Source: Corella eumyota (Eukaryota; Chordata; Ascidiacea; Phlebobranchia; Corellidae). Taken from it: DNA of 64,000 nucleotides. The translations under genes and the position numbers were made by a program. Positions 1-13,279 of this stretch are shown here, piece by piece (the stretch's first letter is position 1; each line of letters begins with the position of its first letter). The DNA lies in assembly GCA_963082875.1 (NCBI GenBank), contig OY720101.1, positions 8,742,001 to 8,806,000 on the forward strand, in the 5' to 3' direction. Below the pieces are notes generated by a model. The model saw only the letters and a program-made list of their open reading frames with translations, was not told where the DNA came from and did not search any database.

Positions 1-3000
1 TATCATAAAGGCCATGCTTTGCTTTTTATTATTATAAATTGTCATGCAAAACAATATATTACCTCTTTCTAGTAAAGTTTGTTTAAACTACATCCAAAGT
101 AGAAAATACAGTTTAAAATAATTAAATTTTCTGATAAAAAAGCAATTGCAGCTATTTTTTATTTAAAAAAAAACTAGTTAAATACAGAATATAAATTTAA
201 AAAAAATATATATACCCAAATTTTCCACATAAAAAACTACAACATACTTTTCATAAGTTAATCGGTGTCAAATTAATTCTAACTTATTTAGTTTTAAATT
301 TTTTTTTTAGTTTTAAAAAAAAACTAAATTGATTAATAATAAACTTTACCTTGTATCCTGTATCATCTGGGCCATCAACAACAGTCGATGATTCGCCAGC
401 GTTAACACTTTCCTTATGTGAACAACCATATAAGAAAACATTCATTTTCCTTGAGTGGCCATGGTAGTCACAATACACTAAGGGTGCTAAAAATGCCATA
501 AAAAATTGTCATAAAGAAATTAATTATTTACCTAAATACTATTATTTTTTGACATAAAATGCCAAACCGTTTTCAAAGTGTCATTTATGTAAAAAAAATA
601 ATGCCCCATAAAATTAAAATCATCTATAAAAGTCTAGTTTTCTACAAAAGGTAAGATAATTATTTAGCTAGAATCAATTATTTGGAAGATTACCATTAGT
701 TAAAACACAAAAACTGCCATCCTATCTTAAAAATGATCTTTTTTAAAAAATGATGTATTATTTAACAGGCAATTATTAATAGGCTTTACGAAAATAAGAA
801 AAGTGTTACCAACTGTTAAGTTATTAAGTTAATATTATTTACCTTTTTGTATGGAGTACATGTATTGTAGTAAACCTTTAGTGTGGTACACGGTTGGATA
901 TAACGTTACACCTGGATCAAACCACATTCGATTTAAATCTTCACCACTTAACGAACATCTGTGACTAAAATATAAATATATAAGTTCAAAAACTTTAAAA
1001 GTGCAAAAATAGATCTTGTCCTCGATTGCTTTAATTTAAACAAGTAAGGTTTGTAATTAGCATGCAAAAAGTGGTTGTGACAATGTTATAACAGGCAATG
1101 TAATAGTAAATAGTAAAATAGGTAAAACGCAGCTCATAGATTTAACTAGGTATATATAAAAAAAAACTGTCATGTTTTCAGAAGTGTTTCTGTCCAAGAT
1201 ATAGTTGTTAGTAGAAGTTACTAGCGAATTCTAAGATGATTTAAAAAAGTATGTTAAACAACCAAGACACTAAAACATGGAAATAAATTTATTTTATTAA
1301 TAAAATTTAATATTAACACTTACTGTCCATTAATTACACCATCTGGATTCAACATCGGAACAATTTTAAAGATGTAGCTTTTTCTTAACTCGTCGGCAAC
1401 TGCTGCCAGCATCCTATCTTCCTCACACTGATCTGGGTTCGCATCCGGCTTTGGTGGTGGAGTTAAAAGAAGACTGAGAGTTCCTCGCATAGTCCAAGAT
1501 GCATTTGATTCTCCAGGATGCACGCGAGCAGAAAGGAAGATATAGGGACGGGATCCTTGAATTTTTTTAAATTTTAATATTTAAAATATTGATATTTACT
1601 TTTTTTCAAAAATTTAAAATCATTTAATAAACTAGTTGATGTCCTTTCCTAAATGCTTTACTATATTCTATACTTGCCGTTATATGTACTTAACTTACAA
1701 ATAATATTTACCTGTGATAATATACGGCAATTATTTTGTAGGTCTATGATTTATTTATTTAGTGCCAGTCTATTAACTGGACATGAATGTATAAACAACC
1801 CACTTAGTTTTATTACATATAGTTTTTTAATAACAATTTTTTTACCTAATGAAAAAACTAAGCCAATAATTTTATTATCTTTTAAAATGTAAAACAAAAA
1901 CTCATACTCATTTCTTGGACAGCTTGTTTTTCTGAAATGTTTTCTTCACAAAACGGCAATGCTGTTATTGTTAAAACAGGAACAGGGTTGCCAGATAAAG
2001 TTTCGCAAAAATTTTGTTTTTTTATATACATGTCCGACTTGTTTATTTTCGACAACATTTGATTTAAGTCCATCTAAAAAAATTATTAAATTGTTAAAGT
2101 TAAAGAAACTATAATATTGTAAGAAGGAAGAGTTTGTCAGTACTGCTATCAAGCATTACTTTTTTGTAAATTTCCTTTTTTGATGTGGGAAGGTCAATTG
2201 CGCGACCTAAACAAAGAGTAACGTTTGCTACCCCGACCTAGTCTCAAGTTGCCTTTAGCAGTTTAGGATATTATAGATTATAATTGCCTAGTAATTATGC
2301 TGCTGATTTAGTGCTAGCTCAGCAGAAGTTCATACGATTTATAGCGCCTTACTCAAGGACGCCACTACATGAGAGCAGTGGGGATTAAACCCGCAACCTA
2401 ATGTGGTGTAGCAAGTGTTCTTACCACTACACCACGTTGCCGGTGGTGTGCTACATTATATAGAAGCAGTGGGAATTGAACCCAGAACAGCAGTATTGAT
2501 ACCTTACAACCTTATTTTTAAAGCGAGATTTTCAATTTTTTAAAAAAAAACAAACAAAAAATTACCTGAAGTTTAGTATAAGTATATGGGTAATGATATG
2601 CAAAATAACAAACATCATCATCGTATTTGAAAGTAACTGTAAAAGTTAAAGTGAAATAAGTTGGGCTTTTTCCACCAGCCGATGAAGTTTTACGAAGAAA
2701 ATGGTTCCGATAATAACAAACATCCTTGCCCGTTCTAACCCACTGTGGTTTTCTCAACCTTGCTGAGGCTATAGAGAACATTACAGGTTGCATACCTACA
2801 AAAAATATAATATTACTAAATTATAAGAAATTTTAATTCTATGCAATTACTCTTTTTTCTGAGGCCTTATAAAATTACTTGATTATTTATATGAAAATGT
2901 AATTGGGATTAAGAAAATTCAGAATATAATATTATACTTAAAACTAAATATTTAATTATTTTTTTAGTTTTTGTCACTCTGAATAAATTGCTCTGAATTT

Positions 3001-6000
3001 ATTTTTTGTTTAAATAGTACAATAATTAACAATAAGCAAAAAATAAAACATATCAAAAATTCTTAGAACCCAATATATGCTACTTAAAAACAAGTATTAA
3101 ACATTAAAAATTTTGATATTCCAAAAATAATAGCTAATATATACCAACTAAGTTGTGATACAAGTAATAAAAAAATATAATATAAAAATATTATTACTCT
3201 GAGAAAGTTTTTAGTTTTAACAAAACTATTATCATATTTTTAAATTTTAAATTTACCTTCGTTAGCAATACTGCCCTTCTTTTCACAGTTAATTATATTA
3301 AACTGATAGGATTTTCCCGCTTTATTGCCAGCTACCTCAAAGTAAAACCACTGATGATGTATATTACAATTACAATCAGAATTCAATACAAGGTCATATT
3401 CATATTCTCTTACCTAGGTATAAAAGTGATAATTATTTTATTATATTTACAAATAGTACAATTTTTTTTTAAAGAATGCCAAACCTAGATTACTAAAATA
3501 AGCTTAGTAAGCTATAGAAATGTATGAGAGAAAACATTTTTAAAAATGTCTAAAATTTTAAGTATTTTACATACAAATTGGATTGGCCCTTTTTCAGAAT
3601 TTATTAACTTTTAAAAAAAACTTCTTTGTTACAAAAAAGAAAAAAAAAATTTAGCATAAATTTTTCTTACCCTAACTGCACATCTTAAATTTCCACTTTC
3701 AAATCTCGAGTCAAACCTCAAAGGTGGTGACAATTCAAAAACCGACTTTTTTCTACCTTCAAAAATTTCTTTAGTTTTTGAACCCAATTCCATGCCATTT
3801 TCTACACTATTATTATCAATATACAACCCAGGCCAAGTATCATCAGATACAGTAGTTGATGAAGTATCACAGCCATTCTCAGATGACAATACTTTTCCTA
3901 AATCGATAACCAAGCCATTTGGCTTTAATTTTTCGACTAGATTAGATGCTGTATTTTCGCCACATTGAGCTAAGTTATTGGAGTTTGAATTTTCTTTTAA
4001 TAAAATGTTTGATGTAGGAGGATTGTAAATAGATGGGTGTACATCACATTTTATTACAGTGCCGTTTTCTTGAACAGGAAGGCTAGTTTTAGTGTAGGGT
4101 TTGGGATTGTCGACGTTAAAAACAGTTTGGTTAAGAACTTTTTCGGGGAATAAAACACGGCACAAGTCATCTAAAACTTTAGACTTAATCAACCTAAAAC
4201 AATATTTATACAAAAGCTAAACTATAAGTACATAAAAAATGCCCATAATATTTCAATTATGTTATTTATCGAATAAAGCTATTAAAAAAATACATAATTT
4301 AAAAAGTTAGGTTTAAAAAATAATCACTATTATGCATATATTTAGACTGTTATAATATATATACAGAGAAAATTTAATTCGAAACATTAACAACAAAACA
4401 AAAAACTAATACTTAAATTAAACTAAAAAATATTACCTTTGTATAAGCTTCTTATTGCATTGTAGTTCAGTTTTGTTTACAGGAATACTACCCAGTAAAT
4501 CAGCACTTGATAATTTGTTTACTTCTTCTTTCATAGATATAGTTTTGCTTGCTAGTTTTTGTATTTTGTCGATGTATTGTTCTGGGCGTATGTTAAGCAA
4601 ATCTAATAAAAAATCAAAAAATTGACAAAAATATAAGCAAAAAAGAAAACAAAACCCTTTTTTCAAAAAAAACTTTTTCAAAAATTTTCAAAATACAACA
4701 CAACCTGTAGTAATCATAATTAATTCTTTATACTTTTCCCTACAATGTTTTTGGTTTGGTATTATTGCCTGTAGTAAATAAATTGGTATTTGACCTTGGC
4801 TAAGTTAAGTTAATACCTTACTTAAGGGTGCTACAACACATCAAAAAGGATCTCTACCATAAGTATTAAAAAATTTTTTATACCTAAGTTATTGTTTTCG
4901 TTTTTCCAAGTTTTGTAATACAAATTGTTTGCAATTTCATCACCAGAACGATCAAGATTTGATTCTAACAAACTATTTGCTATTTCTTGCGTAAATTGAG
5001 TTCCAGTTATCGTAGTGGATTCCTGTAAATTTGAAGAAGAAAATATACAAGTAATGGAATACAATTAAAAAAGAAAAAATGTGCATAATATTTCTGATGA
5101 ACGATTAGTTTTTTTATGTGCTCTTTAAATAGAACATAACTTTTGTAAAACGCTGTTTAAATATATTTTGTTATAGAAGTTTTTAAAATAGTAAAAAGTG
5201 TTTGTTTATAAACAATAATGGCAATTAAAATTGTAAAAAATAGGAAAGAAATAAATGCCATTTAACTAATATAGCCAATAAAGGTCATATATTTCCTGCC
5301 AATTGTAACAATACCAATTACAATTTCTTGTTTCTATTTTTAACTGTTTAATTTGTAAAAACAAAAACTTTAATAGCTTTTAACAAAATTAAAAAACATG
5401 GCAAAAAAGTCAATTTTTCTTGGTAATAATAGTTAAAAACTTAACAAGGCAAGAAGATTACCTTTAACTAATTAAATATTTTTGTTACTTATTGAAAGTA
5501 AACAATAGATATTTTCTTAAAAGTTTAATAGTCTGTGTTAAGTTACTTAAACAAACAAACTTACAGAAAACAAATAAAGTATTACCAATCCTATAACTTA
5601 ACAAAATCTATGTTGAATAACCAATAACAAAATTAAGACAGAAAAAAAATGAAACTAAAAAAATAATTTTTTACCCTAAAATTTTAAATAATTCTATTTT
5701 ATTAATTAAAGCTCAAAATTTTAAATAATTTTAAAAGATTTAAAAAAATCATTTTTATTGTATTTACCTCAGAAGCAGATTTGATAGGTTTTTGACTAGA
5801 ACCAATCACAAGTTTTCTAAAGTCCTCAGATACTGTTGACAAATTTGTCATATTGTGTTGTTTGTCGCGTGTGTGTAATCTTAATTGTGATCCCTGCAAT
5901 GTGTTTGTGGTGTGCGGTCGAGGGGGATCAACTTCTTTTGTTATCTCTCCACTTGAGGGAGCTTGATTTGGAGTTTGAAATTTCGTCTTAAAATAAAATA

Positions 6001-9000
6001 AAAAAATATAGAAAACATAATGAAAAAGTAAGACAACATTTATTGCAAAATGATCCAAATTTAGACAAAAAAGTAACTTTCGTAAGGTTTGCAACAATAA
6101 TTTTTTTTTTGCTTTTAGGCATTATTGTAATATTTTTTTTGGTATTCTGCCATAAGCTTTACGCAAATACAACTAAGTCCTTTACATAAAAACTTTATAA
6201 ACTTTACTTTGGCCCAATTTTACTCGAGTATTTAAACAGCTGTCAGTTGTAATCATATATTAATTTACTAAAGAATAAAACTACTTAATCCTAACAGTCA
6301 ACACTTAAAGTGTATAATACAATATTAATTTAATATTTGAAATAACTTGACTACAAAATACTTAAAAGCAGTTGTAAAAAAACGAAAAAATATATTTTTA
6401 ACATATTTAAAATATAAATTTATATTTATACCATTAAAATATTTAATTTTATGACAAAAAAATCAAATGTTTAAAATTACACATATTATCTTACTGGATA
6501 TTCTGTAAGTTCGGGAAAGAATTTGTCGTACATTTTCAATTCCTCGATGCTTCTAATATTTTGTTTGGTCGTGGATTGATCTTTAACTGATGTGTCACTA
6601 ACTGCTGATGACTTTGTTGATACCTGGACAAAATTAATAATTTTTAAAAAAAAGACCAAAAAAATAAAAAAAAAGATTTTTTTAGACAAGAAAAAAATTT
6701 TAATAAAATGTTGTATAACATTTTTTAACATGTTTTATTGTCATTTTGGTTTTTCTTTGTCCTTAAATCAATTTTTAAATTACTACAGATTTAACCCACT
6801 TTTGTTAAAAGAATGAAAACATACACCTTAACACATGTTTTTCTTTTGTAAACAGTACACCATTTTACAGCATATGGTAGATGTCACATTTTGACATTGG
6901 TTTTTATAATTTTAATAAAACATATTTATTTAGGGATTTCAGCAAAACAACTATAGACTATTTGTTTGCCAATGCTAACTAATATATTGTTACTTTAAAA
7001 AGAAAGTGATGTAGAATGGTAAGGTGTAAAAGTATTAAATAATACACATAACATGGATTGAATACTTGAATTTAACCGACAGCATGGTGTAGTGGTAAGT
7101 ACACTTGCTACACCACATAAAGTGTAGCTCCCTTGAGTAAAGTGCTATAAACATGTTAAGGTCGCGCATTCGACCTCTCCACATCAAGAATAAAGATATA
7201 TACATAAAAAATTATCACTTGCCGAAACTAAAACTTAGGGTTCTATTTTAATATAGTTGCCACATGTAAAAATGATGACAGCATATTTTTAGAAATAATT
7301 TTTTCTTTTTTTTAATTTAAACTTACTGATGTAGTCGACGGTCTTCGTTTAGTTTTGTTGTTAGTTTCAACTTCTTGTTGTTCTCCCACTTCATCTTCAA
7401 ATTCATCATCTTCACTTTCTGTATATATAAATAATTATTGAAGGTTATTCCAAAAAAATTAATTTCAAAGTCAAAAAGGCCTATTTGCTTTTTAATTATT
7501 CTATCATTTTCATAAGTTAGAATATTAATTATGATTAAAAAAAGAAAACAAAAAGAAAACAAAAAAAAAAATTTTTTTAAATATATATAACCTAAAAATT
7601 TTATTAAACATAATTATTCTATTCAATTCCCACTGTAAAGTTATAACAGTAAATTCCCGCCCTAATGACTGCATTTTGATTGTCTTAATATGGTCAACAA
7701 CTAATACATGATCATAACGCTTTGGCCTTGCACAATAACTGGCAATTTTTTCAATGAGCCATAAATTAGACATGCATATGTGTATATGTATATTGTCCAT
7801 TACGGTTTATTATAGCCTATAGATGATACATTTTATTTACAGTTAACTTACCAAATTCAAACACTTCTTGTTCATCTTGTTCCTGATCCTTAGAACCAGG
7901 CAACTTAAACTTAAAAGTACATCCACTATTTAACACAGGTAAACAACTCTTTGGTTGGCATCTTCGAATTATTACTATCGCAATATTGAGAAGAGAATCG
8001 ACCAATTTGTTTGTCGCTAAAAACAAAAAATTAAAATATAACTATATTGCTATTTAGAATATATACCAAAAAATCCACTTTAAATGGGCTTTTTTTAATT
8101 AACTGCAAGAAACAATAGATTAAACACTAAACTGACAACAATGCTATTCATGAATCAGCAATTATTATTTTGACAAAACGTAATGATGCAACACTGTACA
8201 ACTGATGTAAATCTAAAATAATAACTCACAAGATAAATGGTCCCTGCAGGAATTATGTAAAATAAGTAATCCATTTCCATCATTAAACGACTTTCTTCCA
8301 ATTTCTAAAAAATAAAAAGAATAATAATGTCAACTGTAAATTTGCTACAGTGATTAGGAATTAAAAATAAAATAATCATACAATAAAATATTCATGGCAT
8401 AGTTTATACATATTAGATATAACATAAAGAAATAATAAAAATTCACCAAAAATAAGTTGCGTGACTTACTTAATGCTACAATGTTTTTTACAACGTTAAG
8501 CACAGATTTGCGTATAGCAATATGTCTGTTATATCGACTATCAGCTTTGTGGTAATCTTGATGCATTCTTAACATACGCTCAACCATGCCTAAACCAACT
8601 GCTTTGGTTGCATTTGCTTCTAAAAGTTAAAAATAAATTTTGTTATTTTACAATTTATTTAAGCATCAGTTTATTAACATTGCCTTTTGGCATTTTTAGA
8701 CCAAAAAACTTAAAAATAATCTTATTTTGTATAAATAAATGTAACGACAGTAAATGTGGTTTTTTATGCTCCAAGTAATTTTCCAAGGTAGGTTCAGTCG
8801 GAAACGATTTTTTAAAGGAATTTATCCAGAACAAGCAAACTCAAAACAAGTGTTTACTTACTTGATTGGCGTATAAGGAGATTAAGTGTTGATAAACAAG
8901 ATCTGCAACACAATACACACGATTTAAAATATTAATCATTAAACTTGGTGACAGAACTCAAAAAAAATCAACAACTTTTTGTGTTGTGACAATTAAATAA

Positions 9001-11133
9001 AAATAGCCATGATACATTAATAATTTAAGATATTATTGAATATAATTGCTTGATAATTATTTTAAAGGCTTTGCATGAGTTTGTACTTCATATAGTCTTA
9101 CTTAAAGAAACTATTGTCTTACTTAAAGAAACTATTGTATTAAAGCAGTTTTAAATGAGCCAAAGAAATCATTTAGGGACCAAGAGTTCTAACCATTACA
9201 GTTCTACTGACAAAATTACATGCACATATTGTTAACACTAATGTATAACATGTTTAACTTACTTTAATGGAATAGGTTGTTTTCGAGTTAGACTATTAAC
9301 GATCCTGTACAGAGCATTTATAGCTCCACCTCTACCCAACAAACTAGCGTTTACAGATGCTAAAAAAAAATATAAATTTAATATTTAACATTACCACAGA
9401 AAATTTAGGAATTTACTGGTATCAGAATTTAAAACATCAACACATAAAATATTATTTTTAATAAAAACAATTATCAAATATGGACTTTTTACTATGTAAG
9501 ATCACAAAATCAACTTTAATTTTCGACAGTTTTTATGAAGTTTACAGTTTGTGGCATTACAAATATGTTTTACTTACAAAACATTTTAAATTTTATTTCA
9601 AAATTCACTTACAATTAGTTACTGACAATTTTAGTACAGACAAAGCCGAAGGAAGTAATTTAAGATGACAATGATGGTTATAAGAAGATCTGACGGCTGA
9701 TAGAATTACAGGAAGAGCTCCGGTAAGACGAGCTCGTAAAGCAAACCTTCTATCTAAAAAAAAATTTTAAGTTTTAATAAAATGTGTGTATATTTTGATC
9801 CTATATGTTAAGTAAACCCTTAGAATAAAATTGTACCAATTTGGCACATTTTGTAATGGCTTTAAAGTTACGAAATAAAAACTAAAAAATGTATATCTAC
9901 ATATAATACAACATAGTATACATCATATATATGTGTGTGTATGTCTAATATTTATTTCTAAAATACAAAAAAAACTATACTCAGTTGTTTGTGTGTAAAT
10001 AATCACAAGCAAAAGTGTGTTGCGAGATATATTAACGCAATTAAAATGCAGCCTGTAGGGTGGAAGTAAATAATATAAAAAGTACTTAACACCAGTGCCT
10101 TAAAATATTATTTAACATAAAGTATGTGTAAATTACTTTATGGTAAAAATGTATTTAAAACTCCCTTGTAACACACCTTTTGGTCCAATTTTAGCAAGCA
10201 AATTAACTGTAGCAAAAAGCAGTCTCCAATCCAAAGAGGGGCCAATGTAAGAAAGAGTGTGCAACAACACCCTTGTTGCATCATGTGAAATTAAACGCTT
10301 TACTGATACATTGCCCTCATGAGCTATCTGAGCTAAAGTGCTGACTAAAGCAAGACAAGTTCCTTGATCACTGCAACTCTACACAGTAAGTTATATAAAT
10401 ATATATATATATATAGTGTTAATTGTACATACTTCAACTATACGAAAGTAAATAATAATATAAAAAAAAAATAAAAAAAAAGGGTAAGTGTTTAAAAAAA
10501 TAGTTTAACAATTACTACCTTATGTTTACCCATAATACTTAAACAGTTTTATACTGCTTGTGCATTTAGAAATTTATGTTAAAAAGTATATGCAGATAAC
10601 CAATTTTTAAATATTTAAAAATAGTAAAAATAGTATCAATTTTTTTAAATTTTTTAAACGTGTTTACCTCTAAAGTTAACAGTAAAATTTCAAGGGACCC
10701 TTTGCTTGTTATTTCTCTTCTTGAAGTTTCTGTAAATTATGTTGTCATGATAAAGTAAAATATTTATATACTAAAAATAAATTCTATGTTTTTTGTATTA
10801 CACACCTTGATCATTAACCAATCTCAATAACTTGTGACATAAATATCTCGTTTGGTCTTTGTCGGGATTACTGGATCCACTTAATTTACCCAAAGTTGCC
10901 AAAATTGTTTTGGATGTAGACCTAAATTAAAATTTTTTTTATCTGATTATTCATTTTTGTTTAGTGATTTTTATATATATATACAATTTTCTTAAAATTA
11001 TAATTAAACGAGCAAGTTCATTATATATTTAATAAACACATTCATTAGTTAAAACCAAAAATATTCAAGTTACTTACTTTGTATCTGAAGAAACCTTAGA
11101 TTTTGAAGAAGACATTTTTGCTGAGTTAGGCAT
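1..11133 (-). CDS. AGTPBP1: Cytosolic carboxypeptidase 1 (5' part; 22 coding exons)
   Basis: M14 metallocarboxypeptidase that trims glutamates from tubulin and other acidic tails in the cytosol. Exons read on the minus strand: 11133-11078, 10921-10806, 10729-10668, 10378-10177, 9753-9613, 9359-9263, 8902-8862, 8619-8470, 8304-8230, 8016-7852, 7418-7327, 6623-6495, 5986-5768, 5022-4884, 4602-4437, 4193-3671, 3413-3257, 2795-2566, 2073-1908, 1555-1324, 964-843, 486-350. They join in phase to about 1139 codons. The N-terminal half is armadillo-like ([20 protein letters not shown], exons near 10.2 and 9.7 kb). An acidic stretch follows (7.4 kb), then the landmark [15 protein letters not shown]. 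The CCP N-domain ([22 protein letters not shown]) leads into the catalytic domain. The zinc-binding HPGE lies in exon 1555-1324, NPDGVING and SGEDLNR follow, and the third zinc ligand is in YHGHS (486-350). The conserved downstream region with the catalytic Glu lies beyond the window. The start is the first in-frame ATG, after a G-rich leader. AGTPBP1 is favoured over AGBL1 because of the closeness to vertebrate CCP1 over the whole length. Confidence 0.93.
2176..2443 (-). mobile_element. tRNA-headed SINE, intronic copy
   Basis: Full-length copy lying in an AGTPBP1 intron, in the same orientation as the gene. Read on the minus strand the family starts CCGGCAGCGTGGTGTAGTGG (A-box-like) and a B-box-like GGTTCAATCC lies about 50 bp in. 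A body with CAACTCGAGACTGGGTCGG follows, and the unit ends near a Pol III-like ATCGAGGATAAAGATATATA tail. The same family recurs about eighteen times in this window. A second B-box-like fragment (2444-2510) abuts its head and may be the remnant of another copy. Confidence 0.85.
7078..7204 (+). mobile_element. tRNA-headed SINE, internally deleted
   Basis: The head with the A-box-like GTGGTGTAGTGG-type motif is fused almost directly to the tail ending in CACATCAAGAATAAAGATATA, so most of the body is missing. It lies in an AGTPBP1 intron, antisense to the gene. Confidence 0.75.
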
Positions 11134-11528
11134 TTTGTTTCGCCACTGCAAGCTTTTATTTCGTTCAGTATTACATACTTTAACGATTACATTCTAAGCC
11201 TTATGACCCTTTGCTATTTCCGCTTCGTTGTTCTACAGTTTTAAATCTTAAATAAGTTTCTTTAAAAAAGTATGTCAACCTTTTTAAAATTGGAAATAAA
11301 GGTCACATGTAACAGCTGACAAACATTACAAACCGGCATTTCAAACAAAAATTATAACTCACTTGCGTGCTTGTTTGACCCGTCACGGACAGTGTTTAAA
11401 TCCTCCATAGCAACCCAAGTAGTTTTTATATAAAGGACAAACCAGACAAGTCAATTGTTAAATAAATTATTTAAAAACACTTTTGTATAGAAATTGGCTA
11501 TTTTTGGTCTGTATAATTAATATTTTGA

Positions 11529-11815
11529 CCGGCAGCGTGGTGTAGTGGTAAGGACACTTGCTACAGTACATAAGGTTTCCCGTTCAATTCCTACTGCCAT
11601 TATGCTGTAGCGCCCTTGAGTAAGGCGCTATAAACGGTATAAAATTATTTCGAGCCAGTACTTAATTAGAAGCATAACTATTTGGCATTTTATAATCTAT
11701 AAATATCCCAAACTACCTAAGCCAACTCGAGACTGGGTCGGGGTAACTGACGTTACTGTATGTTTAGGTCGTGTAGTTGACCTTCCAACATTAAGAAAAG
11801 AGGTAAACATATAAA
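11529..11815 (+). mobile_element. tRNA-headed SINE, full length
   Basis: Complete but diverged copy, upstream of the AGTPBP1 start codon. The head, body (CAACTCGAGACTGGGTCGGG) and A-rich end are all recognisable. Confidence 0.8.
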
Positions 11816-11937
11816 AAAAATTGAAGTCAAAGATTTTAAGTTTTTATTTTTAAATACACTGTAGCGTTAACCTAAAAAAATATAAGAATACATAATCCAT
11901 TTACTTTTTAAAAGACATAATTCATTTAAAACAAATA

Positions 11938-12212
11938 CCGGCAGCGTGGTGTAGTGGTAAGAACTCTTTCTACACCACACATGAGGTCGTGGGTTCAATC
12001 CATACTGATCTCATGCTGTAGCGCCTTTGAGATAAACGGTATGAACTCCTGCTGAGCCAGCACCTAATCAGCAGTAAAATTATTTGGGCAACTATAATCT
12101 GAAATATCTCAAACTGTCACAGGCAACTCGAGACTGGGTCAGAGTAACTTATGTTATTTTACGTTTAAGTCGCACATTCGACTTACCCACATCGAGGATA
12201 AAGATATATACA
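11938..12212 (+). mobile_element. tRNA-headed SINE, full length
   Basis: Second plus-strand copy about 120 bp after the previous one, with a clean head (CCGGCAGCGTGGTGTAGTGG), a B-box-like GGTTCAATCC and the ATCGAGGATAAAGATATATA tail. The rest of the 11.1-13.3 kb stretch is AT-rich with no coding signal that I can see. Confidence 0.85.
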
Positions 12213-12980
12213 AAAAAAAATAATCACAAAATTGTTTAAAAGTACAGTGTCGACTACACAGTTTTATTTATCACAAATTAATTGAAGATTTAAAAAATAA
12301 AAAAATACCAAAGTCGAAAATATAGGAAAAAAATAAATGTGCATAAAAATGTAAACTTGTAGTGCAATTGAATATATAACAGTTAACAAACAATGCAGTA
12401 TTTTTATCTTAAACTCAACAAGATTAGAATAGAAGACCAACAATATATTACTACATTACAAATACAGCAACTCAAATGTATGGCAAAAAACTTTAACTTA
12501 ATTTGGTTACATTAAAAAAAATTGTGCAATATAACATAAATTAAAACCATTTAACATAAAAAAAAACAAGTTTAAAAAAATTAACTAGTAAAAAGCTTTA
12601 ACACATTGTATTTGAATTGTTAAAAAAAATTTAAAAAACATTGTACTAAATTTGCAAAAAAATTGTCAAAACTTTGTTAAAAATATATCAACTAATATGG
12701 CAATAGTTTAAGGCATTTGCTAAAAAAATTAATTCCTGCTGTAAGCTAAGCCACTTTAGTATTGCAAAAAATTTAAAGTGAAATGAAAAAAATTGAAGAA
12801 ATTATTTAATAAAACAAACTAAAAGCAATTTTGCAATATTTTTCTTGCATATTAGGTAAACATTCTGTTTTTGTTTAAGAATAAAATAAAACATAAAGTG
12901 CATAGTAATACTGCTAAAGCCCTATTACCAAAAGCAATAACTTATTTGTAAAAAAGCTATATAATTTTTTTTTTTTTTTT

Positions 12981-13203
12981 GTATATATATTTATCCTCGA
13001 TGTGGGATAGTCGAATGCGCGACTTAAACATAGAGTAACATCAGTTACTCCGACCCAGTCTCGAGTTGCCTGTGGCGGTTTGGAATATTATAATACAGCC
13101 TATAATGATTTAAACTTCTGCTAAGCCAAAAAGTTGGGGTAAAAAATGTTACTCTATGTTTAGGTCGCGAAGTCAACCTTCGAACATAAAGGATAAATAA
13201 ATA
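12981..13203. mobile_element. Two SINE tail fragments, back to back
   Basis: The first half (12981-13100) is a SINE 3' part on the minus strand, beginning with the TATCCTCGATGTGGGA complement of the tail. The second half (about 13130-13203) is another tail on the plus strand. Both lack heads. The structure suggests two truncated insertions or an internal inversion. It sits just downstream of the 3' end of the SGNH-like gene. Confidence 0.65.
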
Positions 13204-13279
13204 CAAGAAAAAAGCTTGCATATGAATTACAGCCTATAAAAATATGTTAATTTTTAGTGCAATAAACAAATTATGCTAG

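Noticed and set aside
9480-9668. 62-codon plus-strand frame
   Set aside because: It overlaps antisense the AGTPBP1 exon at 9613-9753, which matches the family closely.
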